Below are positions 27,433 through 39,811 of a DNA stretch of 64,000 bases, in pieces (position 1 is the stretch's first letter; each line of letters begins with the position of its first letter). Origin of the DNA: Stratiolaelaps scimitus. Its lineage: Eukaryota > Arthropoda > Arachnida > Mesostigmata > Laelapidae. Under the pieces are notes generated by a model. That model saw nothing but the letters and a program-made list of their open reading frames with translations. It made no database searches and had not been told where the DNA came from. The stretch is taken from the NCBI GenBank assembly GCA_019614645.1, contig JABWDB010000004.1, positions 18,476,001-18,540,000 on the forward strand. The letters run 5' to 3'. A program made the position numbers and the translations under genes.

Positions 27433-28091
27433 GCTCGCTGTTGTCACTGCTTGCGGCAACGCTGCTGCTGCAGACGTCTGTCCTTTGAACGCCTGTCCCC
27501 TGGCGTCCCGTCAGTCCACCAGTTGATTTTACCGTTGCTGATCTTGCCATCCGAGTTGTTCCTGTTGATGGTGCTAACCGAACACCGCAGTCTTCAGTCC
27601 TGCTGCTGTGTTCGCTGCTATAGGGATCTATCTCGGCCGCCGTGGATTTCCGCTTCGTCATAACCATCCCCTCAGTTCAATGTTCTTCATCACGCGACAT
27701 CGACACAGAGATAGACAGCGACCTACGGCGGTAGCGACGGGACGATACGATTCAAGGCACAAACAAAAGAGAAACAGCTTGGCTTCAGTGGCCGCTCTCG
27801 CGAGAAGTAGAACGGATCGACGCAGGAGGAAGAGATTGCGGAGGGACCTACCACCGCAGCTCGGCGCCTGACACTCGCCCGGCTGACAGCAGCAGCCGCA
27901 GCGGTAGCATCGCCCAGCAACAAATATTGTAGGTACGCAATTACAGATGAATATGTGGCGACGACCGCAAAAGCAATAAGGGTTCGCATTTCGTTAATGG
28001 CCGATTGTCTCTTCCTACTGTGTCTCTCTGTGTGTGTCTGTATATGTATGTACTATGGTAGATATGTTTTATAGAATTTATTCTTCGCTTT

Positions 28092-28111
28092 CTTATTATT
28101 ATTATTATTAT
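28092..28111 (+). repeat. (ATT)n microsatellite
   Basis: About six ATT units. Confidence 0.9.
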
Positions 28112-28578
28112 CGTTGCTTCTGTCGTAGTCGCTGTCACTGATGATGTTTTATTATTAGAAAGAGATGTTGTTCCCTACAGATAGTCGGCCGGAGGCAGCC
28201 GGTTAGATAGTGACGAGTGTCGCAGGTTGATGCTGCTTAGATCGAAAATGAGATGCAGACAGATCTACTATTATACAATGGCGAGATGAGGAACTGAGAC
28301 GGCTTCGAGGGACGAATGAGATTTCGTCTTCGTAAATGGGATCGGATCACGATTGGAGCAAGAAAAAGGGGAGGAGGAGGATGTTCCCATCGGTTAGACC
28401 GTTGTTATTGTCTGACGTTAAAAGCTACCGGAAGACAGAACAGAGAGTTGGATCGAGGGAAATATATAAAAACAATATATTGATGTCGCTAGTACTAGAG
28501 CAGTAAAAAGCATACATATATATCATGCATAGCCGTAGGTCGGTGAATAACAGTCAAATGGGTATTAGAATAACACAT

Positions 28579-28655
28579 TTATTTGCTACTATATATATAT
28601 ATATTTTTTTTTTTCAAGCTGATTCTCAGCTGCTCCCTTATCTGACAGGCCTCAG

Positions 28656-28691
<36 letters not shown>

Positions 28692-28699
28692 GCAAATAA
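28579..28699. mobile_element. MITE-like inverted repeat
   Basis: Left arm TTATTTGCTACTATATATAT and right arm its reverse complement (ending AGTAGCAAATAA) enclose about 55 bases: a T-tract, an AGCTGA/TCAGCT mini-hairpin and CTGACAGG. The whole folds into one long hairpin. No transposase. Element status is an inference. Confidence 0.5.
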
Positions 28700-30060
28700 T
28701 ACACACTGGATCGAACCACTCAATACACGTGAGTGTACTGGGTCACTTTCAGCGGCTACGGACACCCGTGATCTATCAGTAAATAAGGCGTTAATAATTG
28801 TGTCCGAGTAATGTGTGTAGTTAACATATGGGTGTATTAGTAAGTACGCCAACGCCTCAGCCAGACGCTCGCTGGGGTCAATGCGGACCAGAGAAGTTCT
28901 TGATACACAGTTTGCTAGCATAAACAAGAGCCACGTGCAAAAATGTGACCATCTCGTTTGTAAGGAAGCAGAGAGAATAGAGAAGTGCAATACAGGTAGT
29001 GCAATGCTGTGAACTAAGCGTCCCTGATTAGCTCTAGAAAGAGATCCTTTCTGTCAGGACGAATTTGAGTTGGGGCATGGAAATGTTTAATAAACTGTTT
29101 TTTTTCTAAATGCCACTGACCCCGAAAGATAATTTTTTCTTCAGATTCCATTGATATATTCTGTTGGTAAGTATTTTTTTACATTTCTCAGCATGAACCG
29201 CATATTTTTCATCCGTATGTCGTTCTCACCATAACATTTCCCCTACGTTAGGCCAGACCCTATGCGTCGCTGTCGCCGCACAGCGCATGGTCGATTTGGT
29301 CGTATCGACGACACGGGTGCGCATTGTCGACTGGGACGATATTTTCTTCTTTGTTACAGCAGCCGCAGCAGCGGCAGCAGCAGCCGCAGTATCCACCGGC
29401 GGATTTCCAAATGTTTTTGGGCAACCTAAGCCTCGATCGCGGCGCTCCTGAACGCCACAGGAAGATCAGCTGCTGGAAACACACCAACGAGCACCGATCA
29501 ATGGGTGACAACAAAATCTAATGTTCCGTGGCCTGTGCATGCGCGTAGAGTGGCGGTGGCTGCCTGTTTGTGGAATAATCTACAACCGCTGGGATGGTCT
29601 CTAAAAACGGCAGAACGAGCAAGCTCCTCGACAAAAGGCTCGCGCTTCGTATGTCGCAACGAGCGCTGTAGAGATTCAAACAAAAATCGGCCGGCCTCCG
29701 GCATAGGTCGATAAGCCGAGGCTCTTTGGCGACCTTTTGTACGTTGAGCAACGAGCTACGTTCTCGTAGCTCTAGCCAGAGATAATCAATAACGGCATCG
29801 GCAATGGTATTTTCTGACTGTCCAACAACGCTACGCTGTGGTAGCTGACGAAGCCGTCGCTGGTGCGGAGCGCAAGCCCGCTCACCGTTAACATGATGAT
29901 AATTTTCGACACGTTATGCACAATTTCGGGACGACTGCTCGCAAACGCTACAATTCACGAACACGCTGGGAGATTTGTGATGGGATGATGAATTGATAAG
30001 ACTAAGAATAAATTAACCGACAATCGTGACTAAATCGGCAGACGAATACGTCTTTTAATT

Positions 30061-30111
30061 AATTCTCCGGGCTGACTACTTGCACAGCCTTAAACATTTA
30101 ACGTCCACGGT
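30061..30111 (+). repeat. Dispersed hairpin repeat, copy 3
   Basis: CTCCGGGCTGACTACTTGCA, then CAGCCTTAAACATTTAACG, then TCCACGGT. The loop and junction are expanded relative to other copies, while the stem bases GGCTG and CAGCC are kept. Confidence 0.78.
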
Positions 30112-30368
30112 ACGGCTTTGGGCATTGCTTCATAAGACGGACCCCTTTAAATGCAAATACGTCTGCGGCGGCATTTAGCAACCTCGAGTTCTGCTGGCTA
30201 CAATGGGATACCAGGTGCCACGTTCTCGATACCTGATAGACTCGATTTCAAAGCAAAATTAGAGAGAAATTTAATTACGCACAGATGATTATAGGAATTT
30301 ATAGTTGCCAAGAATAAAGTTGCGGTACGCCCCGTGATTGGCGTCTAATTTTGGATTGTGTCACATTA

Positions 30369-30395
30369 CATATATATATATATATATATATATAT
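30369..30395 (+). repeat. (AT)n microsatellite
   Basis: About 13 AT units. Confidence 0.93.
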
Positions 30396-30459
30396 GCGCA
30401 ATCACGCATAACGTTGATTATTATTTATTATTTTCATAATTGTCATAAGTGAAACCTAT

Positions 30460-30493
30460 TTTCAATTATATATATATTTATATATAATTGAAA
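30460..30493. repeat. AT-rich perfect hairpin
   Basis: Arms TTTCAATTATATATA and TATATATAATTGAAA (15 bp, perfect), loop TATT. Confidence 0.85.
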
Positions 30494-30598
30494 CCCTAAA
30501 CCACTTTTTATCCTCCGATTATTTTCTAATCAAATTCATCAGCTTCTGTTAAGAATTTAATGAATGAGGAGCAAGCGTAAGAGAGTTCATTGTGTTGC

Positions 30599-30623
30599 TT
30601 ATATATATATATATATATATATA
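30599..30623 (+). repeat. (AT)n microsatellite
   Basis: About 12 AT units. Confidence 0.93.
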
Positions 30624-31383
30624 CGTTCATCTATTCTCGTTGTGATGGGTCAATTTTGCTGATTTGCTTTCTGTTTCTGCACTATGTTCACTTCTGGCGG
30701 AGGGCCAACAGGCGGCTATATCATGCCAGTCGTAGTACCAGGTAGGCAATAACGTCTAAATCGCTTAGGGCAATTTCAGGCCGTTAAAACGTGAGCCGAC
30801 AGCCAACGCTTCGGATGTACGAGATGAGACGGTGGAAACAGCCGACTGAGTCGAGTCGAGCCACCGCTGGTCGCCGCCGCCGCCCCGCCGCTCACAGTGA
30901 CGTCGCGTCCAGGGATACAGCCCAATCTTCGAGCGTCGCTGACGAAGTTGGCGAAAACGTCTCAATCTTTTGGCCGTTTGTCGGCCGCAATTTGGGGCAC
31001 CCTGGCTAGTTCGGTTACCGGCGGGTCCGAATAGGCCAGACGAGCGAACGAAGATACTGGCAGAATATTAAGCACCATTTCATCGTATGTCTCTATGAAG
31101 AGTGCTAGGTCCACGGGCGATGTTGATGATGAAGACACGGACAACAGCGGTTCGCAATGCAGACTTCGTCGTCACGCCATATGTGCACAGTATGTGAGAG
31201 AGAAAAACACGATCTCAACGAAGCCGAACGAGTATGTGAGTATACTGCGCAGTCTCCTGAGTACTTTGATCAAGATAGAGCTATTGAGAATATGCTTGAA
31301 AATAAACTCGGCTCGTGAAGCTCAATAATACATTTTTAAATACGGTAAATACTCACACTTCTGACATATACGTGGGGTCTATA

Positions 31384-31409
31384 CACACACACACATATAT
31401 ATACATATA

Positions 31410-31448
<39 letters not shown>

Positions 31449-31463
31449 ATATATGTGTGTGTA
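31384..31463 (+). repeat. Palindromic compound microsatellite (CA)n(TA)n...(TA)n(TG)n
   Basis: CA run, long TA core, then TG run. The outer arms are roughly reverse complementary, so the tract can fold on itself. Confidence 0.9.
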
Positions 31464-33073
31464 TCCGAAAAGGTAGTGGCGGTCCGAATCCAAATGGAAA
31501 TGCCACGTGTAGGGGTTATGAAACGAATCTTAAAATGCAAAATGTTTTTATGGTCTTTGGCTCTAATTACCGTTCTAATCGGCAGCACAGTTAGTGGGAA
31601 TTATATCGCCTATAATTCTAGGTAAAATGTACGTTTCGAATATGCAGGGAGCAATGGCTCTACAGGCTTCAATTGGAGTAGCTACTGTTGCGGTTGCTCG
31701 CCGTGACCGATCCCGTAGCCACGCGTCAACAGTGAACACCGAGCCTATCCGCGCAGGTAGAGATTACCTCATTGCGCTCTTAATACACCTCGAGCAAATG
31801 TTTAGGCTGCTTTAAGCAGCAGTGCACTGGTGATTTTAATATTCTATAACTCGTCAACGGAACGAGTGGAATCGAAGTTATTTTAGCGTCGTTCAGATGC
31901 TCTCACCGTTATTCTTATAGAGTGGATGGAGCACTCTGTACGGCTTTACAATGGCTAAAAATGTAATAGACTAGTTCTCGTTTCCATATCCACCTTTTAT
32001 TGTGCTTCGTTGAGGAAATCGTCGTTTGTGTAATGCATATCGCCAGCTGTCCGCATCAATGCGTAAAACTAACTGGCTTATAGTCTCGGAGAGGACGGCA
32101 GTTGAAGTTATCAGCGACTATTCGTGACCCTCGATCACGGCCTTCAGTAAGGTGTATCTATGCATGTATTGTAATAGAAATGGAATAGCATTTTTTTTAT
32201 GTCTAAGAGGCCTTTTTTACAATATGTACCGAACGAATCTTCGACTAGGTCACTAAGCGAACCCTTTGAGTGCCCCACCCTTTGGTCTAAAACAAGGATT
32301 CGTTTACACAAGGGTCAATGTCATGGCATTTTCTACAGATAGATGAAAACGCTCCTGAAGTAATACTGGTGATCACCTCGGACGATCAGTGTACGAATAA
32401 CGACTTGCCGACAAACGCAGTATTAATAATAGATGGCGATTCAGTGTTCTAGTTTGACGTGGACATAAAAGTGACGCCTAAAAAAGGCACCATGCTCTAG
32501 CATCATCGCGCTGTCTGTCGTCAACTTGCCGCGTTCAAACTCTATCGAAGTAACTACGCTCTGCATGTGACCCAGTGAAGAGTGGGTTCGGCCATCTTGC
32601 GAACGTTCTCGAGCGCATCATCATGCGCAGGAGGGTAGACCTGGGGTAGATCTACGTAGTGTCAGCGTCTGGGCGAAACGTCAGGTCGGCGTAAGAGCCA
32701 CAAAAGCAAAAAACCCAATGAAACAACACCCAATATAGCGGTAGGAAGAGCCAGTACGAACAAGTAAAAGGAGGCGGCTAAAACATTAGCAAGGGAATAA
32801 TGGCGAAAGATAGAGAGCGAGAGAGAGAATAAGAGCGAACGACATACGGCATATGTGCTTTGTGCCAGACGGTGGTGTGCGGCTGCGAGGTCTGGCGGTG
32901 ATGATGCAGCAGGCGCCTATTCGCCTAATTGCTCTCTAAGCGGCCGGCGGGAACGTTCTGTTCAGCGATTATTATACAATAATAATAATAACAGCGACTC
33001 GACGCTAGCGCGAGTTTGAGTCAAATTGCTGACAATGAAGTCGACAACGTTGATTCCGGTCGACATCGACGCT

Positions 33074-33089
33074 CACACACACACACACA
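33074..33089 (+). repeat. (CA)n microsatellite
   Basis: Eight CA units. Confidence 0.9.
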
Positions 33090-33634
33090 GATGCCTATAT
33101 GCATAATAACAACGATCTATTATTAAGACATTATGGAGCACCCCTCAAACCGCCACAAGGGGCTCGACGACGGGTGACCGAATGGCCTGCCAACGCTTCT
33201 TCTACAGACAACATAAACCACCTGTGGTAACGTGTCTAGCATAGCCCGCGCCTCTATACCTCAAATATTATGAGAGCTCCACCAGTTGAACTGGTTGATG
33301 TGTAGTTGCTCGCCAGGTCTAGCACAGTTTGTGTATCGCGCGAACGGAAATGATAGCGGCACCCCTTGTGGTGTGGTCGTCGTGGAACGACGCTTGACCA
33401 GAGCGACGACTTAGATGATGATGAAATGACCCTGGTCAGCAGCAGGAGAAGGCCACATGAAGTAACCAGAACGGAAGACGAGAAACTCGACGCGCCATGT
33501 TGTTGTACCAGATGATTCGCCGTGTCCGGCGCTAATGGAAGAGAGACCGGGGCTGGTTGGCTAGTCGGCCCCACGGTAGCTGCTCATGATGGCGGACAAC
33601 GGGAAATTGTATGGACGTGTATTGCATGACGGCA

Positions 33635-33660
33635 ATATATATATATGTGTGTGTGTGTTT
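33635..33660 (+). repeat. (TA)n(TG)n microsatellite
   Basis: Short TA run followed by TG run. Confidence 0.9.
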
Positions 33661-34226
33661 GTGCGTGTGTATCATATGTAAATATGTATGACAGGCTCTG
33701 GCTCGTGTCATAATTAAACAGCAACTGCAACTTCAGAGCAGGCCGTTTATCTATGAATGTCCAAATATATATGTGCATGCGCATTGAGAAACTTTGCTTT
33801 AACTGTTTTAATGAGCATCAAGCGCACGTGAGCTGTCCTCTGTCCCTTGTGGTGTGTGAATATGAGCCGCTTAGAAAAGTAATGAACTATTATAGATAGT
33901 TGTATATAGATTGGGCCAGCAAATGTAGCTCCACGAGGAGAATCACAATCATAGGTCTTGTAGAGGTGAAATAGGATCGACAATAGCAGATGAAGTTCGC
34001 CCATAGGAATTGGTAAAATTCGTGCTAATAATAATAACCGCACAAGCTACGCACGTGAATACAATGGCCGTGAACTATAGCGCTCAAAGTGTGGAGTCTT
34101 GGAACCAAAGCAAATAGTTTAATATTGATTAATTACGGCGAAACATGAATTGATTTGGCTCGAAAATAGAATCTGAATATGGTGAACCACCTGCCCTGCA
34201 TGTATGTGTTTTAATCCAGAGTTGGG

Positions 34227-34232
34227 TTGATA

Positions 34233-34263
<31 letters not shown>
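34227..34263 (+). repeat. (TA)n microsatellite with TG interruption
   Basis: TA run, TGTGTG, TA run. Confidence 0.9.
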
Positions 34264-34272
34264 GCTAAGGCC

Positions 34273-34318
34273 GAACCGTGGAGTCGCATCTTACTGAACC
34301 GTGTAGTCGCATCTAAGT
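34273..34318 (+). repeat. 23-bp tandem duplication
   Basis: Two adjacent copies of GAACCGTGnAGTCGCATCT plus four bases (34273-34295 and 34296-34318), next to an (AT)n tract. Confidence 0.85.
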
Positions 34319-34539
34319 ATAATATTGCTGGGAGTGGGCGCGTGTTCCATTATCCTACGATGACTGCTGACTATAGGCGGATGGCCAGGAATAAGGACAC
34401 TAGCCCGACTAGCGAAGCAGGACTCGTCTACCAGAACCAAGTAATGCTTAGTATTTAGTGTGGGCCGATAGAATTCTGAAGGAGTATTTGTTCTCTACCT
34501 CACGCTCTGTCCCCCCGGTAGTGCACGAGGGAGATACAC

Positions 34540-34557
34540 AGAGAGAGAGAGAGAGAG
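34540..34557 (+). repeat. (GA)n microsatellite
   Basis: About nine GA units. Confidence 0.9.
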
Positions 34558-34751
34558 TGATGACAGCATTTGTGTGACAAATTGTGGCGTATGAATACAA
34601 ACACTATACAGGGTGATCGGGAAAATGTGCTGTGTCTTTAGAGCAAACTAAGTTCACACTATGTCGTCGCGCATTAGTCGCAAGGGTTGGGCATATGAAA
34701 TCGAAGTTGTTCAGGTCTTACTTTCGGCTAAGTCCTGATTATTATAATATA

Positions 34752-34794
34752 TATTTTCCGGGCTTACTCACAGCCAACATTTAACGTCCACGGT
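34752..34794 (+). repeat. Dispersed hairpin repeat, copy 4
   Basis: TTTTCCGGGCTTACTCACAG, then CCAACATTTAACGTCC, then ACGGT. Nearly identical to copy 1 over all 43 bases. Confidence 0.8.
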
Positions 34795-36956
34795 TTTCTG
34801 CGTTCGGCCTAAGAATTATTGGCTACGTTTTATTGTTTCGTTAATAGCTATCACAGGATGTCTATCAATGGCTTGGCTGTCATTTTGGCAAGATAGACCA
34901 TTAACCGTTATGAAGATAGTTATTCCAATAAATGGTCCTTCATTCACATACCTGTGTACCAATGCGGGACACGAGACAATTGTACGATCAAGGTATCCGG
35001 TATACGGAATCCCCCTATCGAGCATGGGCGACTCTTGACGGTAGACCTCTACGAACAATGAATGAATGAGTGGCATCGAGACGGGCGGATTCGAATTATG
35101 ATATCCTATATATATATAGATATCGATATTCGTCAGAATCTCGTACGAGCATTCTATTAAATCTCCAGACAGTAACCCACTCCCAGACGGCCCTGTTCAC
35201 GCGAGCAAATATGGGCGACCGACGATTCTGTCCATTATACAGTAGGCCTCAGGAACGCATGTTAAGCAAATATGGGTCATTTGATAACCGCGCAAATATT
35301 CCAGTTCAAATTTTGCGAAATCTCAATGTTTCGCCTTTTCTCACTCTCTCTCTCTATCTGTAAGTATATTGCAGTCTCTCGATACGTACGGTCTGAGATT
35401 AGAGCAAATATGACGGCTCAGGAATGAATCATTTCCTACTCAGCACATTGGATCACCTTGAATTGCCTATGTTGTTGTAGCTGCTGCTGTGCAAGCGAAC
35501 AACTTGTTGCGTTGAGCAAGAACTTGCTTTAAATATGCCTCAGATTGTCTAGATATCTTCGTTTAGAAATAGCTTAGCAGGCACTATTATGCAGGTAACG
35601 ATTATTATTGGCATATGTTTAATATTCTGCATGAAACGGATTATTCAAAGGTTAGGTTAGATCCAGAAGTAATCGGTATTATTGATCTGTTGACGTGGTT
35701 AGGCTAATATTAGCTTCCACTTTATTTCACAACCAACTTTAATCTCCAGGACGTCTGCGGGCATACCACGTATGGTGCACTTACGACCCTGGCGATGCTT
35801 GGCAAATCATTGAGAGTCACTTCCGACGATCATATATTCACAGGTATGTTCTTTGTCATCCGGAACTCACCTGCACTCCAGGGCCTTTGACGATAGCATG
35901 ATATTTGTGATCATAAACCGCCCAAATTACCACAACCCGATACATATGTTAGAATATGACAATGTGACGTATATACTACGTACTTATGTTATGCATAATA
36001 AATGAGCGGCGGTATATCTCAGTTTCGGAATTGGCTTCGGTGGCTACGCATTAAAATGTCAATTTTGTTCAATCAAATCAAGGGCACATAGCTTATGCGA
36101 GTCATGTCATTTACGAATCTGTAATGATAATTATCCCGGTACCATTTGTTTACGGGCGATTTACGAACGTTTACGTGAATGACTCGAGCTGTGACGCCAC
36201 CATCGAGCACTAATAAACACAACTTGGTAATTGCCACCTGCATACGTGTTTTACGTAAGGTAACTGTCAGCCTATTTATATTCCGACATTTACTTCAACT
36301 ATTACTCCATACGTCACATATACAACAGTGGTAGACAACCGCCATGGCCAACACTTGTTGGCGTTTTGATAGTCGGAGCTCTTGACTCAGATTCGACCTC
36401 AGTCGCAACGTAGCTACAGCTGCAATCGATTTTGGAAATTGGGAATATAATCTGAAATATGCTACTTAGTGAATAAGTTGAACGATGTAATTTTCTTAGT
36501 ATCCAGATAGCAAGTGTTTATTAGTGACTTTGTCAATGAACTGATTTCCGTCATTATTAATTTTACACGAACACATTTATAGATGCCCCAAAAGATCTAT
36601 AAGCTATGGTGTCATTGACTAATTACAGAATCCGCCCGGTGTGGCTCGGATGGCTCTTCGCTTTGGCTGAAAGAAGGCGGAGGTTCGAAAACATACCCGT
36701 TTAAATAAAGCGAATATTTGTATTTTATTAGACATTTCGTGGATTTATACCTTATCAAGCGATCGAAATTCTACTCGTCTCTTTTTATTAAGGTAAGCTT
36801 TAATTTTTTCCGAGCCATTATCTAAATGATGCATAAACGCCGAACTCGTATGCGAATATATTACTAAACTCGATTACGGAAAACAGAGTTCCACTATCGT
36901 TTCTCAACGTAGTATCGCAATACGGGCTACAATTCCAGAACTCCTGCTATCTATCG

Positions 36957-36977
36957 ATATATATATATATATATATT
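36957..36977 (+). repeat. (AT)n microsatellite
   Basis: About ten AT units. Confidence 0.9.
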
Positions 36978-37343
36978 TAATACTTCAGCTGAATTTCAAC
37001 GATCAGACCACACGGATCAGCTAGCGACACTTCGTCTGTGAATCGGAGTAAGTAGCAAATATCTAAGCGTCTCGTTTCGAAAAAGCAATCAAGTGAGCGT
37101 TGCTAATGACAATTAGCAACGGGCATAAATCCCCGTGGGGTCTTCTCGCCGAAATCCCGCAAAATTAACGTCTGATAGAATCATCAAACAGATCGTACAT
37201 ACGATAAGGAGAGGTGACCGAGAAGGGCCGGGAGAGGTGGGGCAATGTTGTGAAATTTACGTGACTCGCAGATTCTGGCTATAGGAACTTTTATCATGAT
37301 TGATGGGCAGAGATTTTTGTCATCACTCGACCAGGCCGCTGTT

Positions 37344-37407
37344 CCCGCTGCTCCACTGCTGGAGCAGCGGGCGCACAGGCGCAAGCGAACGCGCTTGCGC
37401 CTGTGCG
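37344..37407. repeat. Two back-to-back perfect hairpins
   Basis: First stem CCCGCTGCTCC / GGAGCAGCGGG (11 bp, loop ACTGCT, 37344-37371). Directly abutting it is the second stem CGCACAGGCGCAAGCG / CGCTTGCGCCTGTGCG (16 bp, loop AACG, 37372-37407). No spacer and no mismatches. Confidence 0.95.
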
Positions 37408-38189
37408 AGTGGACGTATGCGCTGGGGGGACGCTCTCCCAACAAGTATTTATGTAGTTCAACGGGTGCCGACGTTAATGTCGACTGAAGAGTTCAGCTGC
37501 AATAGGACTAATAGTTGTAGCTGTTGTTGTTGTTGTGGTGGTAGAGATTAGCCCGAAGCCTTCCTGCCGTGGGGAGTGCTCTGAGGGTCAGCTAAGCGAA
37601 AGAACAGTAAACCCTATACAAACGTAGCTGCCCAAGGGGGCGCAGCTGAGACGATGATCAACCCGGACGAAGGTCTGTTGGTCGAGCACAACGACGAGCG
37701 ACAGCATTATTGCCGACCGACGATGCCTCAATGTAATAGTTTGCTCGTATCTTGTTCTGTGTTTTTTAATTGTTTTTCATAATTATTCTCTTAAACTGAG
37801 ATTCAGCAGGATTTTATAATGTAACGATTATAATAATAACAACAATAATAATACCACCAGTACCATGCCACTAAATCATTATCTGTCGCTGTTGTTGTTA
37901 AACGGTCGGATCAAGCAGGCACAGATACACGAGACGGCCTTCTCGGACCCTTCCACTTGTCTTATTGTCATATAAAGATCTAGCATTTCTTCTCCAGTCA
38001 GCTTCGTGTTCTCGTCGCGTTTGTCTCCACCTCTTCATATTCATCGCCCATCATCGTCATCACCGTATTTTTCATCTTGGTCCCTTCATGTTCTGTTGCT
38101 TTGCTATGAGTCGTGCAGCGCGCCCGCTTTCTCATCGTTCACCGCACATCGTTCATCAAGATTTGGAAATTTGCATTCGCTCCGAATTT

Positions 38190-38219
38190 CTCTCTCTCTC
38201 TCCCTCTCTATCTCTCTAT
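38190..38219 (+). repeat. (CT)n microsatellite, imperfect
   Basis: CT run. A (GA)n run follows at 38287-38301, so the two could pair as an imperfect inverted repeat. Confidence 0.9.
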
Positions 38220-38879
38220 CCTACCAAGCGCTCGGTCGTTTCACGTGTGACTTCTTTGGCAGTGACTAGGCCCCGGGAGAAAGAGGGAGAGAGAGAGAGA
38301 GATTGTTGGCAGTGAAGTCAGAGATTTTTATCGCAGGCAACACCGGGAGCTGGTAGCGGGATCCATCGCTGCAAATGAAATTTTGTCACAAAAAAATATT
38401 AAAGATAGCAGTGGCAGCAGCGGCAGCAGCGGCAACAACAACGATGGCGACGACGAAGGTGACAGGAGGGACATACCGGTCTCTTGAGTATATAGGTAAC
38501 GACATAGGAACAGAAACACAAAGATAGTTAAAGACAAAAAAAAAAATATATATATATATAATGTAATGAGAGAGCACTTCGTTGTATCGCTGTTCACAGT
38601 CGTCCTGTCGTTGTTGACTGGCTGTCGTCTATGGGGCAACATCGAGTTCTTTCCGTCACATCGGAAGCAGAGTACTACTGACTACAAGACAAGCGCAAGA
38701 CAGCAGCCGCCACCGCTGCGGCAGTAGCAGCAGATGGATCAGCTAAAACTGTGACACAGTGAGGTCCGCGAAAGGCAGTTGGGCGGTTCCAAAATGACAT
38801 TTTTCCAAAATAATTACACTTGACAACGGCGGCAAGAGTAATGACGACGCCTTTCGTCCACCCGCCGTTCGTTCCTCCG

Positions 38880-38946
38880 TCCGTCCGTCCGTCTATCTCT
38901 ATAGCTATCTATCCATCTACCCATCTCTCTATGTATCTATCTATAC
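38880..38946 (+). repeat. Tetranucleotide run (CCGT)n then CTAT-rich
   Basis: Three to four CCGT units followed by CTAT/CCAT variants. Confidence 0.85.
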
Positions 38947-39786
38947 CCGTTGTGTACATCTCAGTCTATGTTATTATTAGAAATACGAACGAGAAATAGC
39001 AACGAGAGCGACACCAGAGCCTCTGCCCGCTGAAGAAGTTACTTACTGCTGCTGCAGCAGCTACTACTGAAGGGAAGGGAACTGAAAATCCCCGTTGTCC
39101 CTTCCTCGTTTTAGCGCGACACCGGCGTCGAGCGCGGCGACGGCGGCGGCGACCGAAAAAATAATCCGTAGCGTGAAACATTTTGTCTACATAAACCGTG
39201 AAAAGAAGAGAAATAGAGGGAGAGAGAGAGAGAGATAGACGCAGGGAAAGAGCTTAATTGCTTTGTAATTTCATCTTCGCCTGTCGTTGTCTACACGAGA
39301 AGACGGAAAGCGAAATTCTTTGCAGTTCATGAACTGGCTCAATGCCGCCGCTCGCTGCAATGGTCTGTTGATGACGCCGGGGACGCTTAAGAGATACTGG
39401 TGTATTTTTCATTTAGAGAGAGAGCGCGGGGCGGGGGAAACGGTGGAAAAATAAACAACAAATGAAAGCAAGGCAAATAACAAGACGTTGATGAATCAGT
39501 TCCTTCAGTGCATTTGTATTCTATATGAGTGGGGAGATGTTGTAGTATGTTAAGCGCGGTATGCACTCGGCAACACGCTTTGGGTATGCTTGCTGTCCTA
39601 CCCGTTCGAGGTCTCACTATACACCAATATTTCTGCAAAACGACACATGTATAAAATCAGTGCGCACATATGCACGTTGTCATGGGTGGAACAATAATCA
39701 CTAGAGAATTTCCTTTTGGCGTCTCTGATATAGGCCAAAAATTACTAGGTGGTTTACCTAGTGCCTCTTGGTTCACTCTTTCTATA

Positions 39787-39811
39787 ATATATATATATAT
39801 ATATATATATA
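39787..39811 (+). repeat. (AT)n microsatellite
   Basis: About 12 AT units. Confidence 0.93.

Larger units (their letters stand above)
26911..28320. other. GC-richer patch, no gene recognised
   Basis: A pyrimidine-rich block at 27200-27700 with overlapping frames on both strands (27364-27663 plus, 27338-27667 minus). Could be a UTR or promoter, but nothing decides it. Confidence 0.45.
28321..37183. other. No gene recognised; structural repeats
   Basis: Contains the MITE-like inverted repeat, hairpin-repeat copies 3 and 4, an AT hairpin, the 23-bp duplication and many AT microsatellites. No domain-bearing frame. Confidence 0.65.

Noticed and set aside
36635..36705. Functional tRNA gene
   Set aside because: A- and B-box-like words are present, but the acceptor and T stems do not pair.
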